Source of the DNA: Deltaproteobacteria bacterium
GTDB lineage: Bacteria > Myxococcota_A > UBA9160 > SZUA-336
Direction of reading: 5' to 3'
Length of the DNA: 64,000 bases
NCBI GenBank assembly: GCA_029261895.1
Contig: JAJDAK010000021.1
Location: 1 to 64,000, forward strand
Positions within the stretch are counted from its first letter, which is position 1. Every line of letters starts with the position of its first letter. A program made the translations under genes and the position numbers. Under the pieces are notes generated by a model. The model had not been told where the DNA came from, did no database searches, and was given only the letters and a program-made list of their open reading frames with translations. Positions 42,066-51,378 of this stretch are shown piece by piece.

Positions 42066-43514
42066 ATGACTCAGATATCTTACGGAAATGCGGTCCGGCG
42101 GTTCGCTGCCGAGGACCCTGATGCAGACACGATTGTCTTCGAAGACCGCGTGCTTTCACGCCAAGCGTTGGACCGCCGCAGCAATCAGCTCGCTCGCGTT
42201 TTTCATGATCGAGGCGTGCGCAGCGGTGACTTCGTTACGATCGCATTGCCAAATTCAATCGAGTTCTTCGAAGCCAGTCTCGCAGCATGGAAGCTTGGCG
42301 CGACGCCCCAACCGATCTCGTATCGACTTCCCGAGATCGAGCGTCGTGCCATCATCGAACTCGCAAAGCCGGCGCTGATCATCGGCATGGAGTCGGCACT
42401 CTATCCCGAGTTCGCCTGTCTTCCAGTCGGATTTGAACTGAATGAAGATGTCGATGCTTCACCGCTGCCAGACCGTATTGCTGAACACGTGCGAGCGATG
42501 ACATCCGGCGGCAGCACGGGTCGCCCTAAACTCATCGTCGACACCAGCCCTGCACTCTGCGATCCCGATCAGGGCGGCAACGACATGCAATCGACGGGCG
42601 CCACGTTGGTACCCGGCCCTCTCTACCATTCGGGTCCATTCATCACCGCCTGGCAGCAACTTCTCTGCGGTGGACGCGTGATCTTGATGCGGCATTTTGA
42701 CGAAACCGCAGCGCTCGCGCTCATCGAAAAATACCGCGTAGATTGGGTGCTCTTTGTACCCACAATGATGCATCGCATTTGGCGACTCGATCCGATGGTT
42801 CGACAGAAATTCAACCTCGAATCTCTCCGAGTGGTGATGAGCGCCGGCGCCCCCTGTCCGGTTTGGCTTAAGCGCGAATGGATTGAATGGCTCGGGCCCG
42901 AACGTATTCACGAGGCATACGGCGGTTCCGAACGCATTGCGGGCACCGCGATTTCTGGCACGGAATGGTTGGAACATCCAGGTTCGGTGGGCAAACCTAC
43001 CTTGGATCGCAAACTGAGGATACTCGACGAGGCCGGGCAGGAATGTCCACCCAATCAGGTGGGCGAGGTGTACATGATGCCACCGAGCGGCCCCGGTTCA
43101 ACCTACCGCTACATCGGTGCGGAACCAACCTCTACGGAAGATGGTTGGGAAACTCTCGGCGACATGGGCTACGTGGACGACGACGGGTATCTCTATCTGG
43201 TCGATCGAAAAACAGACATGATTCTGGTGGGCGGCGCCAATGTTTATCCTGCCGAAGTTGAAGCGGCGTTGGAACAGCATCATGCCGTACAATCTAGCGC
43301 GGTCATCGGTCTTCCCAGCGATGACTTTGGTCAAGTCGTCCACGCGATCGTTCAGACCTCCGAGACAATCAACGAGTATGAGCTTCGGGAACATATCGCA
43401 TCCCGACTGGTGAGCTACAAAGTTCCCCGCAGTTTCGAATTCGTCGATGAGCCGCTCAGAGATGACGCGGGGAAGGTTCGACGTTCCGCGTTGCGTGAGG
43501 CAAGGCTCCGATGA
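42066..43514 (+). CDS. Acyl-CoA ligase (AMP-forming), bile-acid-CoA-ligase-like
   Basis: 482 residues. The A3 motif is MTSGGSTGRPKLIVD near residue 141, with GGS where most have SGT. EAYGGSER near residue 283 fills A5, with ETLGDMGYVDDDGYLYLVDRKTDMILVGGANVYPAEVE around residues 360-400. Features such as MTSGGSTGRPK are found in bile acid/cholate CoA ligases. It would activate a steroid or branched carboxylate. The C-terminal DDAGKVRRSALRE carries the expected Lys. ATGA overlap joins it to the next ligase. 24 nt from the hydrolase gene. Confidence 0.85.
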   Translation: MTQISYGNAVRRFAAEDPDADTIVFEDRVLSRQALDRRSNQLARVFHDRGVRSGDFVTIALPNSIEFFEASLAAWKLGATPQPISYRLPEIERRAIIELAKPALIIGMESALYPEFACLPVGFELNEDVDASPLPDRIAEHVRAMTSGGSTGRPKLIVDTSPALCDPDQGGNDMQSTGATLVPGPLYHSGPFITAWQQLLCGGRVILMRHFDETAALALIEKYRVDWVLFVPTMMHRIWRLDPMVRQKFNLESLRVVMSAGAPCPVWLKREWIEWLGPERIHEAYGGSERIAGTAISGTEWLEHPGSVGKPTLDRKLRILDEAGQECPPNQVGEVYMMPPSGPGSTYRYIGAEPTSTEDGWETLGDMGYVDDDGYLYLVDRKTDMILVGGANVYPAEVEAALEQHHAVQSSAVIGLPSDDFGQVVHAIVQTSETINEYELREHIASRLVSYKVPRSFEFVDEPLRDDAGKVRRSALREARLR

Positions 43515-45019
43515 TTCTGGATATTGCCCGAAAGCATCCCGACAGCATCGCAGTTGACGATGGCAATACGCAGCGCAGTTGGTCGGAACTCGTCGACCGC
43601 AGTACGCGTATCGCGCAGTATTTGCGCGAGAACGTGGGACTTGAAGCCGAACAGCATGCATCGATTCTCATGCAAAACAGCGCCGACTACCTCGAGATTA
43701 CGCTCGGTGCATTTCTCGCAGGCATTTGGCTAACACCGATCAATTGGCATTTGGCCCAGGAAGAGATCGCCTACATTCTGGATGACTCTGGCTCACGCGT
43801 GCTCTTTCACGATGAACATTTTGCCAAACTCGCAGAAACGCTCGATGCGAAGGGTCGGATTCATACCGAGACTCTGCACCAGGTATTCGAAACGATCCCC
43901 GCTCGACCGTTGAACCTCGACGGTATTCCCGGCGGCACGATGATCTACACCAGTGGAACTACGGGTCGCCCCAAGGGAGTGAAACGCTATCGACCTTCAA
44001 AGCTCGGCGATCTCTTAACCACGCACGCGGGTGTCGGGCGACTATTGGGACTGGATGGCACGGGACCGCATCTCATCACCGGTCCGATGTATCATGCGGC
44101 GCCGCTGCTCTTTGCGATGTACGACCAAGCCAACGGCGCACCGATTCACATCATGCCGAAATGGGATGAATTCGAGGCGCTTCGTCTGATCGATCAGCAT
44201 CGGATCGCACACACGCATATGGTTCCGACCATGTTCATCCGCATGCTACGGCTTCCCCAAGCCATACGGCAGGCGTTCCGCCCAGCAGATCTAAGATTGG
44301 TGTTACACGGCGCAGCTCCAGTTTCCATACCGGTCAAGCAGGCGATGATCGAATGGCTCGGGCCGGTTCTGGTCGAGTATTGGGGCGCAACCGAAAGTGG
44401 GGTCAACACATTGGTGGATTCGAACGAATGGCTCCGGAACCCTGGAACCGTCGGGCGTGCACTCAGCAGTTTTGAACTCTTCACGGTCGACGAGGAAGGC
44501 ACGCCGTTGGCTCCGAATGAAACCGGTGCGTTGTACTGTCGACATAAGACGGTAGAAAAAGTTTTCGAATACCATGGCGATCCCGAAAAAACCCGCGCCG
44601 CTTACTTGGAGCCGGGTGTATTTACGATCGGCGATATCGGTCGCGTGGATGCAGATGGATACGTTTATCTCGCCGATCGGAAGTCGCATATGATTATTTC
44701 CGGTGGCGTCAACATCTACCCCGCCGAGGTCGAGCAGGCGTTGGAGCAGCATCCAGCGGTATCCGATGTGGGCGTGTTCGGCATTCCCAACGATGAATGG
44801 GGCGAGGAAGTCAAAGCCGCCATTGAACTAGCGGTAGACTTCGAAGGAAGCGACGCCCTCGCGGCTGAAATTTTGGCGGACTGCAAGACCCGTGTCGCAA
44901 ACTATAAGGTGCCACGTTCGATTGATTTCGTGGCAAAGCTGCCGCGCCATCCATCGGGCAAACTCTACATTCGACGGCTACGTGATCCCTACTGGGTGGG
45001 TCACGATCGACAAATCTAA
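43511..45019 (+). CDS. Acyl-CoA ligase (AMP-forming), FadD family
   Basis: 502 residues. IYTSGTTGRPKGVKR near residue 155, EYWGATESG near residue 290, FTIGDIGRVDADGYVYLADRKSHMIISGGVNIYPAEVEQAL around residues 375-415, and PRHPSGKLYIRRLRDPYW at the end, the last typical of FadD proteins found in steroid-side-chain clusters. It activates a carboxylic acid to acyl-CoA. The ATG overlaps the preceding ligase stop. Its TAA overlaps the stop of the convergent glycosyltransferase gene by 4 nt, so no terminator separates them. Confidence 0.85.
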   Translation: MILDIARKHPDSIAVDDGNTQRSWSELVDRSTRIAQYLRENVGLEAEQHASILMQNSADYLEITLGAFLAGIWLTPINWHLAQEEIAYILDDSGSRVLFHDEHFAKLAETLDAKGRIHTETLHQVFETIPARPLNLDGIPGGTMIYTSGTTGRPKGVKRYRPSKLGDLLTTHAGVGRLLGLDGTGPHLITGPMYHAAPLLFAMYDQANGAPIHIMPKWDEFEALRLIDQHRIAHTHMVPTMFIRMLRLPQAIRQAFRPADLRLVLHGAAPVSIPVKQAMIEWLGPVLVEYWGATESGVNTLVDSNEWLRNPGTVGRALSSFELFTVDEEGTPLAPNETGALYCRHKTVEKVFEYHGDPEKTRAAYLEPGVFTIGDIGRVDADGYVYLADRKSHMIISGGVNIYPAEVEQALEQHPAVSDVGVFGIPNDEWGEEVKAAIELAVDFEGSDALAAEILADCKTRVANYKVPRSIDFVAKLPRHPSGKLYIRRLRDPYWVGHDRQI

Positions 45020-46614
45020 TCGCCGGCGCTCACTTGAACGTGCCGCGCTTCAAGTCGACTCCCACGCCTCGCGAAGAGTACGAATTGACCGTATTTATCG
45101 AACGCAGTATACCGCGGCGTGAACCATCGGATGAATGGATGTGACTCGTGGGTCCATGCCGCCATCTGTTCACTCACCACGATGAGATCGGGTCGGGCCC
45201 GCTCGAGGTCTTGCATGGTTCGCTGGGTCAATTTCTCCGCCGTATGCTCACCAACAAACCCGGGTAACGCCATGAACGCAGCCACCACACCCGTCACCGG
45301 CCGGCGCTGCGAATTGAAGTAGAGACCCGGTTCACCGCCCCATTCGAAGAAGGTTTCCTCACCCTCGAGAATCTCATTCAACTTGAGACCCAGACTTCGG
45401 GATTGAACGTACATGCCATCGCGGTACTTATTGAGCGACCATTCTTCCGCAGACAAAAGAAAGAAACTCAGCTCATGCACGGTGGTAAGCATGCCCGCAA
45501 TCAAGATCAGACCGATACCCGCCCAACGCTTCCAAGATCTGAACTGAAGCACCGACCAAACCAGTAGGCCGAAGCCAAGTGCGATCAAGGGCAACCAGAA
45601 TTGGTAGTAGTGCGGATAGTATTTTCCAGGAAGGCTTACCGCGACGAACGTCGCCACTGCCCATGAGAGGTAAATCGCCCAGGATCTACGTTGACCTGCC
45701 AGCTGCGGAAGAAACATCGCAGCCAAGCCGGCGACGAACAAGCACGGAAGAAGCTTCAGTATGGCACCGCGAAAGAAAATCGTCGGCGAGAGACCCTTCA
45801 GAATATTGTTCCACATGCCCGAGGAATAATGCTGATTGACCAAGAACACTTGATCGATGAACGGTTCTAACCCGCCACGAACTGCGAAATAGCCGATAAG
45901 AAGCGACCAACCCGCCACGCCAACGCCCGCAACGCCACCGACCTGAAGTACCGCTTGGCGCCTACTAAGTTCAGGGCCGGGCCAAGCAATGTACGCGAGA
46001 CCGATGACAGCCGGGATCGTCACCGCGACGTGCTTATAGAAACTTGCCCAGAGGAATAGAAGACCAATGCCGATGACGCGACGCCATTGCATGGACGGAC
46101 CCCTGAGTCCGAACCAAAGCGCCACACCCCAAACCACGGACGCGTTGATGAAAACTTCAGTATTGGGTTGATTGGCCTGCAAGCGTAAGTCGTGACAAAT
46201 GATGGCCCAGCACGCGGCAGCCACTAGACCAACGCTGCGGCGGCCACTTACGGCTCGGCCCGCGCAGTATAGACCGAGCAAGGTCAAGGTCGCGGCGAGC
46301 ACGCCCAGGAAATACATCTGCTGCTTGCCGTATCCGACGAGTACCTCAGCAAAAGCGTAGGTGAGATGCGGCGCCGGTGGCTTATGATCCGCGACCTCGG
46401 TGTAGAGATGCTGCCCATGAACCATCTCGTGCGCGATCACAGCATAATAGTTCAGGTCTCGCTCAAATGGTTCCTCATAGGTATGGAGACGCAAAAGAAC
46501 GATCAACAGCGCCAATACGGCCAAAGATATCCGCGTCGTTCGTAGACCGGGCTCCGAAAGTTTGAACGAGGACTTCAACGTCCTTTGCGTACGCAATCGT
46601 CGTTTTCTTGCCAT
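45016..46614 (-). CDS. Membrane glycosyltransferase, GT39/ArnT-like (polyprenyl-phosphate sugar donor)
   Basis: 532 residues with about 10-12 hydrophobic segments starting at SLAVLALLIVLLRL. The first periplasmic loop has FERDLNYYAVIAHEM (ERD catalytic motif), and DHKPPAPHLTYAFA follows; both typify the GT39/GT83 lipid-linked-sugar transferases. It would move a sugar from a polyprenyl phosphate to lipid or protein in the periplasm. A C-terminal globular tail of about 110 residues (from EGEETFFEWGGEPGLYF) follows the last membrane segment. The ATG at 46614 was preferred over a TTG at 46692. It diverges from the transketolase-like gene; no clear promoter was recognised in the 118-nt gap. Confidence 0.8.
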   Translation of the reverse strand: MARKRRLRTQRTLKSSFKLSEPGLRTTRISLAVLALLIVLLRLHTYEEPFERDLNYYAVIAHEMVHGQHLYTEVADHKPPAPHLTYAFAEVLVGYGKQQMYFLGVLAATLTLLGLYCAGRAVSGRRSVGLVAAACWAIICHDLRLQANQPNTEVFINASVVWGVALWFGLRGPSMQWRRVIGIGLLFLWASFYKHVAVTIPAVIGLAYIAWPGPELSRRQAVLQVGGVAGVGVAGWSLLIGYFAVRGGLEPFIDQVFLVNQHYSSGMWNNILKGLSPTIFFRGAILKLLPCLFVAGLAAMFLPQLAGQRRSWAIYLSWAVATFVAVSLPGKYYPHYYQFWLPLIALGFGLLVWSVLQFRSWKRWAGIGLILIAGMLTTVHELSFFLLSAEEWSLNKYRDGMYVQSRSLGLKLNEILEGEETFFEWGGEPGLYFNSQRRPVTGVVAAFMALPGFVGEHTAEKLTQRTMQDLERARPDLIVVSEQMAAWTHESHPFIRWFTPRYTAFDKYGQFVLFARRGSRLEARHVQVSAGD

Positions 46615-46732
46615 TTCTGATTCGCGCAACTTGGATGCTAGATCGCTTCCCCTATCGGCATCAGGAAGGTGTAACTGTCCGAGGAAAAACAACCGATACG
46701 ACCTGCGAGGTATAGCGGTTGTGAACCTGGAT

Positions 46733-47506
46733 ATGTCTAGTGATACTGCGGCGTTGATTCGGAGCTCGAAGCGGCGACTCCTGCAAATGCACTATGAGGC
46801 TGGTGTGGGCCACATAGGTGGAAATCTTTCTGCATTGGATTCACTGCTATGCCTCCACCACGCCGTGATGACGGATAACGATCTCTTTGTACTGTCGAAG
46901 GGCCATGCGGCGGGAGCGCTGTACGTCACGCTTTGGAGTATCGGAAAGCTCACAGATGAAGACCTGACGAGCTTTCATCAAGACCGCACCCGGCTCGCGG
47001 GACACCCCGCCCCCAAAGCGATCGAAGGCATTCCCGTCGCCACGGGCAGCCTCGGACATGGACTGCCGCTGGCATCCGGGATGGCGATGGCGAAAAAGTT
47101 TCGTCACGAACCGGGCCGAGTCTTCTGCCTCACGTCAGACGGCGAGTGGCAAGAAGGATCGAACTGGGAAGCGTTGATCTTCGCACGCCACCACAAACTC
47201 TATAACCTAACCATACTGATCGACCGCAATCGGTTGCAAGGATTCGGCACCACAGATGAGGTCGCATCGCTGGGCGACCTCCGACCGCAACTCAGCAGTT
47301 TTGGGGTTACGGTTGAAGAAGTCGACGGACACTCCTGGCGGGCATTGAGTGACGCACTGAGTTGCACCGACCCAGGCCCACGCGTGATCATCCTCGACAC
47401 CGTCAAGGGTAAGGGCATTCCATCGTTCGAGAATAAGTTGGACTCACACTACCTGCCACTGTCCGACCTGGAATATTCGCGCGCGATGCAGGAACTGGGG
47501 TCCTGA
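46733..47506 (+). CDS. Transketolase-like N-terminal (thiamine diphosphate) subunit
   Basis: 257 residues equal to the N-terminal half of transketolase. GVGHIGGNLSALDSLL contains the conserved His; LSKGHAAGALYVTL, GSLGHGLPLASGMA and the ThDP motif SDGEWQEGSNWEALIFARHHKLYNLTILIDRN (GDG..EG..WE) complete it. Split transketolases occur in archaea and in bacterial antibiotic and surface-sugar clusters. It transfers two-carbon ketol units between sugars. The ATG at 46733 fits the family; a GTG at 46721 is possible. The stop overlaps the next start by one base (TGATG). Confidence 0.87.
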   Translation: MSSDTAALIRSSKRRLLQMHYEAGVGHIGGNLSALDSLLCLHHAVMTDNDLFVLSKGHAAGALYVTLWSIGKLTDEDLTSFHQDRTRLAGHPAPKAIEGIPVATGSLGHGLPLASGMAMAKKFRHEPGRVFCLTSDGEWQEGSNWEALIFARHHKLYNLTILIDRNRLQGFGTTDEVASLGDLRPQLSSFGVTVEEVDGHSWRALSDALSCTDPGPRVIILDTVKGKGIPSFENKLDSHYLPLSDLEYSRAMQELGS

Positions 47507-48426
47507 TGCGAAACGCAGCAACTCGCGCATGGATGTCCGCTTATGCCGAGGAACCGTTTCTGTTCCTCACAGGCGACCTCGGCTACAACGCACTCGAGTC
47601 ATTGCGTGACGAGATGCAGGACCATTTCATCAACGCCGGAATCGCGGAGCAAAACATGGTCTCCGTCGCGGCCGGCCTGGCGACGCAGGATTTCGATGTT
47701 TGGTGCTACAGCATCGCCCCATTCTGCTACGCACGACCGTTCGAACAGATCCGCAACGACGTTTGTCAGCACGACCTACCCGTAAAACTCGTTGGGAACG
47801 GCGGTGGTTACGCCTACGGTGCGATGGGCTCGAGCCATCATGCACTCGAGGACTACGGCACGTTGCTCACACTTCCAAACATGCATGTCTACGTCCCAAG
47901 TTTCGCCGGCGATCTTCCAGACATCGTGACGCGCATGCGCGAATCGCAACATCCCGCTTATCTGCGACTTGGCCATTGCGAGGTACCCGATCGCTACCGA
48001 GTTCCCGCATACGCGCCGTGGCGTAGGCTGGCCGCAGGTAACGATGTCGTCATCCTGACCGTTGGACCGATTGCGGGTGCCTTGCTCGCGGGTCTTCATG
48101 ATTGGGATGGCAGCACGAGACCTGAAGTCTGGTCGATCTCAGAGTTGCCACTTGAAAGCAACCCACCCCCGTTGGAGTTTCTGACCGCGCTCGAGCGCAA
48201 TCCACGGCTCTGCGTTGTAGAGGAGCATGTTGCTCAGGGAAGTGTGGGGCAAATCTTCGCTCACTTTGCCCTCAAGCATGGCATCCCGCTGGAGCAGTTC
48301 GATCATCTTTGCGCGCTGGGCTATCCCTCGGGGCGCTACGGCTCACAGAACTTCCATCGCAAGGAATGCGGGCTTGACGCTGCCACAATCCTGAAACGCG
48401 CCGAAGCCTTGGTGCATCGCGTATGA
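47506..48426 (+). CDS. Transketolase-like C-terminal (pyrimidine-binding) subunit
   Basis: 306 residues. TGDLGYNALESLRDEMQDHFINAGIAEQNMVSVAAGLA holds the pyrimidine-binding domain with the catalytic Glu in GIAEQNM; GGYAYGAMGSSHHALEDYG and the transketolase C-terminal fold follow. It pairs with the preceding gene. Together they lie in a cell-surface carbohydrate operon rather than a central carbon locus, so they probably act on a dedicated sugar (for example a branched-chain or deoxy sugar). That is inference. ATGA overlap with the epimerase-GT2 gene. Confidence 0.85.
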   Translation: MRNAATRAWMSAYAEEPFLFLTGDLGYNALESLRDEMQDHFINAGIAEQNMVSVAAGLATQDFDVWCYSIAPFCYARPFEQIRNDVCQHDLPVKLVGNGGGYAYGAMGSSHHALEDYGTLLTLPNMHVYVPSFAGDLPDIVTRMRESQHPAYLRLGHCEVPDRYRVPAYAPWRRLAAGNDVVILTVGPIAGALLAGLHDWDGSTRPEVWSISELPLESNPPPLEFLTALERNPRLCVVEEHVAQGSVGQIFAHFALKHGIPLEQFDHLCALGYPSGRYGSQNFHRKECGLDAATILKRAEALVHRV

Positions 48427-50369
48427 CCGAAGCACTGCGCGCAAAAATCCAACGCCTACGTGGACCGATTCTGGTCCTCGGCGCGAGCGGATTCGTGGGT
48501 GCAAACCTACTTCGCACCTTGCTTGAATGCCGAGATGATGTTTTCGGCACAAGCTCTACTGAACATCCTTGGCGACTCGCCGACATCGCCTCCGGCCACT
48601 TACATGCGGTAGATCTTCTTGTCGACGCACATGTGAAGATGGTCCTCGATGAAACTCGGCCTCTAACTGTATTTGATTGTGTTGCCTACGGCGCATACCC
48701 GTTCGAACAGGACACGGATCGCATCTATCGTACAAACGTAAATCTCAAGGTCAAACTCCTGGAAGAACTCCGCGAAAGGCACACTCATGTTTACGTGCAC
48801 GCGGGATCGTCATCTGAATACGGTAAGGATTCCGCAGGTCCCGCCGAATCCGTAAAGCCTCAACCCAATAGCCACTATGCAGCGAGCAAGTCAGCCGCCG
48901 CCGGCTTGATCCACTACTACGGGCAAATACTGGGCTTCCCCGCAGCGAATCTGCGTTTCTATTCCATCTACGGGCCGCAAGAGGACCCCGCGCGATTGAT
49001 GCCAGGTTTGATCGCCGCAGGTACGCGCGGCGAGCTTCCTGAGTTTGTCAGCCCCGATATCTCGCGCGACTTTGTCTACATCGACGACGCCTGCGAAGCC
49101 TTTGTCGATACCGCGCTAAACCTTCATTCCGAGCTCTACGGTCAGTCGTTCAATATCGGAACGGGTCATTGCACCACGATTCGCGAGATCGCTGAGGTCG
49201 CCCGCGACCTTTTCAAACTGGACCAGGAACCCGTCTTCTCAATGAAGGCACGCGACTGGGATGTAACGAATTGGTACGCGGATCCAGCGCGCGCGGAAAG
49301 CATGCTGAGCTGGTCGGCCCATACATCACTGCACGAGGGGCTGGAGAAAACTCGGGACTGGTTTGAAGGCCTTGAAGACGCCGAGCAGTACCTCTGCTCG
49401 TCAAAAAGGAGCCTGTCGAGTCGGGGAAGCATCAGCGCGGTGATTGCTTGCTATAAGGATGGTCGTGCGATCCCGTTGATGTACGAACGGCTCAAGCGAG
49501 TCTTCGAGAAGCTCAACATTGACCACGAGATCATCTTCGTAAACGACGGTAGCCCCGATAACTCGGAAGAGGTCATCCGCAAGATCTCCGAAGCGGATCG
49601 ACACGTAATCGGAATCACGCATTCACGCAACTTCGGTTCGCAGTCTGCTTTTCGGAGCGGCATGGAGATCGCTACGAAAGACGCATGCGTACTGCTCGAC
49701 GGAGATCTCCAGGATCCACCTGAGCTCATCGAAGCCTTCTTCGAGCAGTGGCAGGCCGGATTCGACGTGGTCTATGGTCGTCGCGTTGCGCGTGAAGCAC
49801 CGTGGTACATGCAGATCGCGTACAGGCAGTTCTATCGAATCTTTGACCGCTTCTCCTACCTGAAGATCCCTCACGATGCGGGCGATTTTTCACTGATCGA
49901 CCGCCGCGTCATGCACTGGCTACTCCGAATGCCCGAGCGCGACCTCTTGCTACGGGGTCTTCGAGCCTTCGTGGGATTCAAGCAGACGGGCGTGGACTAT
50001 GTTCGCCCCGAGCGCATGTTCGGTAAAACGACCAACAGTCTGTTGAAGAATATCGGCTGGGCGAAGAAAGGCATCCTCGCCTTCAGCCGCACGCCCTTGA
50101 ATGCGTTGACCGCGGCAGGCGTATTTCTGCTTTCTGCGGTCTTTGTACTCGGTGGCCTGCAGATTCTGGCCAAGCTCGCATTCCCGAGTATCGCACCGCC
50201 AGGCGTCACCACGTTGATGCTGATCGTCATGGGATTCGGTGCGATCAACCTCTTTGCACTCAGCCTTGTGGGCGAGTACGTCGCAAAAATTTTCGAAGAG
50301 GTCAAACAGCGACCCCACTTCGTACGACGCAGCATCATTCGTGATGGGCAGGTGCGAGATGCATCATGA
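48423..50369 (+). CDS. NAD-dependent epimerase/dehydratase fused to GT2 polyprenyl-phosphate glycosyltransferase
   Basis: 648 residues in two enzymes. Residues 1 to about 315 are an extended SDR (ILVLGASGFVGANLL; SSSEYGK; HYAASKSAA with Tyr/Lys). Residues about 338 to 570 are a DPM1/GtrB-like GT2 (SAVIACYKDGRAIPLMYERL; FVNDGSPDNSEEV; LLDGDLQDPPELIEAF; VYGRRVAREAPW). Two hydrophobic helices follow (NALTAAGVFLLSAVFVLGG and LMLIVMGFGAINLFALSLVGEYV). It would change a nucleotide sugar and then transfer it to a polyprenyl phosphate. The donor is a candidate for the GT39-like enzyme at 45016-46614. The two parts are in one frame, with no stop or frameshift between them. Confidence 0.86.
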   Translation: MTEALRAKIQRLRGPILVLGASGFVGANLLRTLLECRDDVFGTSSTEHPWRLADIASGHLHAVDLLVDAHVKMVLDETRPLTVFDCVAYGAYPFEQDTDRIYRTNVNLKVKLLEELRERHTHVYVHAGSSSEYGKDSAGPAESVKPQPNSHYAASKSAAAGLIHYYGQILGFPAANLRFYSIYGPQEDPARLMPGLIAAGTRGELPEFVSPDISRDFVYIDDACEAFVDTALNLHSELYGQSFNIGTGHCTTIREIAEVARDLFKLDQEPVFSMKARDWDVTNWYADPARAESMLSWSAHTSLHEGLEKTRDWFEGLEDAEQYLCSSKRSLSSRGSISAVIACYKDGRAIPLMYERLKRVFEKLNIDHEIIFVNDGSPDNSEEVIRKISEADRHVIGITHSRNFGSQSAFRSGMEIATKDACVLLDGDLQDPPELIEAFFEQWQAGFDVVYGRRVAREAPWYMQIAYRQFYRIFDRFSYLKIPHDAGDFSLIDRRVMHWLLRMPERDLLLRGLRAFVGFKQTGVDYVRPERMFGKTTNSLLKNIGWAKKGILAFSRTPLNALTAAGVFLLSAVFVLGGLQILAKLAFPSIAPPGVTTLMLIVMGFGAINLFALSLVGEYVAKIFEEVKQRPHFVRRSIIRDGQVRDAS

Positions 50370-51268
50370 AGCTTCGCGATCGTAAATGCCCGGTCTGTGG
50401 ATCCACCGATGAAGACCGGGTCGTCGTCGACCGGATCTACGATGAGAGTGAACTGACGCCAGATAGTTTTTCGGCGCGCAAAACACCAGACGCGCTGCGC
50501 TTTCGCATGGTGGTGTGCAGGGATTGCGACCTGCTCTACGCGACACCGGTTCCCGAGCAGGATTGGTACGCGTCGGGCTACGAGGCCGCCGCCTTCACCG
50601 CAAGCGCCGAAGCGGAAGATGCCTCCCATAGCTATGCTGAGTTGCTAACGGAGATTCGCTCGCAGCTTCCAGATACTCGGGGCGCACTCGACGTGGGCAC
50701 AGGCACGGGCGTGTTTTTGAGCCGGTTGCTTGAAGCGGATTACGAGGACGTGGTTGGGATCGAGCCCTCCTGGGCCGCGATCGATGCCGCTGATCCCGAA
50801 GTACAACGTCGAATCGCCCATGGATTCTTTGAGGAGGGCTCTTTCGAGAGCGAGAGCTTTCGACTCGTTACGTGTTTCCAGACCCTGGAACATGTCGAAT
50901 CACCATCGATGCTCGCGGACGAAGCATTTCGTGTGCTCAGGTCAGGCGGCGCGTTCTGCCTGGTTGACCATAGTCACCGCGCGTGGTCTACGCGAATTCT
51001 CGGTACACGATCCCCCGTCTTTGACATTCAGCACCTGCAGGTCTTTTCGCCGTCGAGCCTGCGTCGGCTGCTCGAACGCGCTGGATTTGAGAATATTCAG
51101 ATTTGTGCATTTGCCAACCGCTATCACCTCGACTACTGGATTCGACTGCTGCCCATTTCCGCACAGCTCAAGGACCGTCTTCTTCGAACGCTGCGGCGAG
51201 TTGGACTTGACCGTATATCGCTTCGGCTCCGCGCCGGCAATATCGCGGCCATCGGCTTCAAGCCATGA
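50366..51268 (+). CDS. Class I SAM-dependent methyltransferase with N-terminal zinc-binding motif
   Basis: 300 residues. N-terminal CPVCG and CRDC give a four-Cys zinc site, as in sugar C-methyltransferases. GALDVGTGTGVFLSRLLEAD near residue 108 is the SAM loop; CFQTLEHVESP near residue 170 is motif II. The C-terminal tail RISLRLRAGNIAAIGFKP is duplicated downstream (see 51207-51378). Likely methylates a nucleotide sugar or lipid-linked sugar of the island. ATGA overlap with the previous gene, and its TGA overlaps an ATG (51265). Confidence 0.83.
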   Translation: MKLRDRKCPVCGSTDEDRVVVDRIYDESELTPDSFSARKTPDALRFRMVVCRDCDLLYATPVPEQDWYASGYEAAAFTASAEAEDASHSYAELLTEIRSQLPDTRGALDVGTGTGVFLSRLLEADYEDVVGIEPSWAAIDAADPEVQRRIAHGFFEEGSFESESFRLVTCFQTLEHVESPSMLADEAFRVLRSGGAFCLVDHSHRAWSTRILGTRSPVFDIQHLQVFSPSSLRRLLERAGFENIQICAFANRYHLDYWIRLLPISAQLKDRLLRTLRRVGLDRISLRLRAGNIAAIGFKP

Positions 51269-51378
51269 CGCGCGAACGAAATATTTACGAGTTTGACCGC
51301 ATATCGCTTCGACTGCGCCCCGGCAATATCGCGGAAAACGGCTTCAAGCCATGACGCGCGAACGAAATATTTACGAGT
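51207..51378. repeat. 86-bp tandem duplication spanning the junction of the two methyltransferase genes
   Basis: Copies are 51207-51292 and 51293-51378; a third short match (TTGACCG) starts at 51379. The first 58 positions of each copy differ by seven substitutions, and the last 28 are identical. Each copy holds the end of the first methyltransferase and the first dozen codons of the second. The second methyltransferase therefore starts at the ATG of copy 2 (51351), not copy 1 (51265). Confidence 0.9.
51265..51354 (+). other. 29-codon junction ORF made by the tandem duplication
   Basis: Starts at the duplicated ATG of copy 1 (MTRERNIYEFDR, the head of the second methyltransferase), then runs into a copy of the tail of the first (ISLRLRPGNIAENGFKP), and ends at the TGA at 51352-51354. 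Both ends sit in ATGA overlaps, with the upstream methyltransferase stop and the downstream methyltransferase start. Ribosomes could therefore still pass the junction by re-initiation. The peptide is probably a by-product without its own function. Confidence 0.45.
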
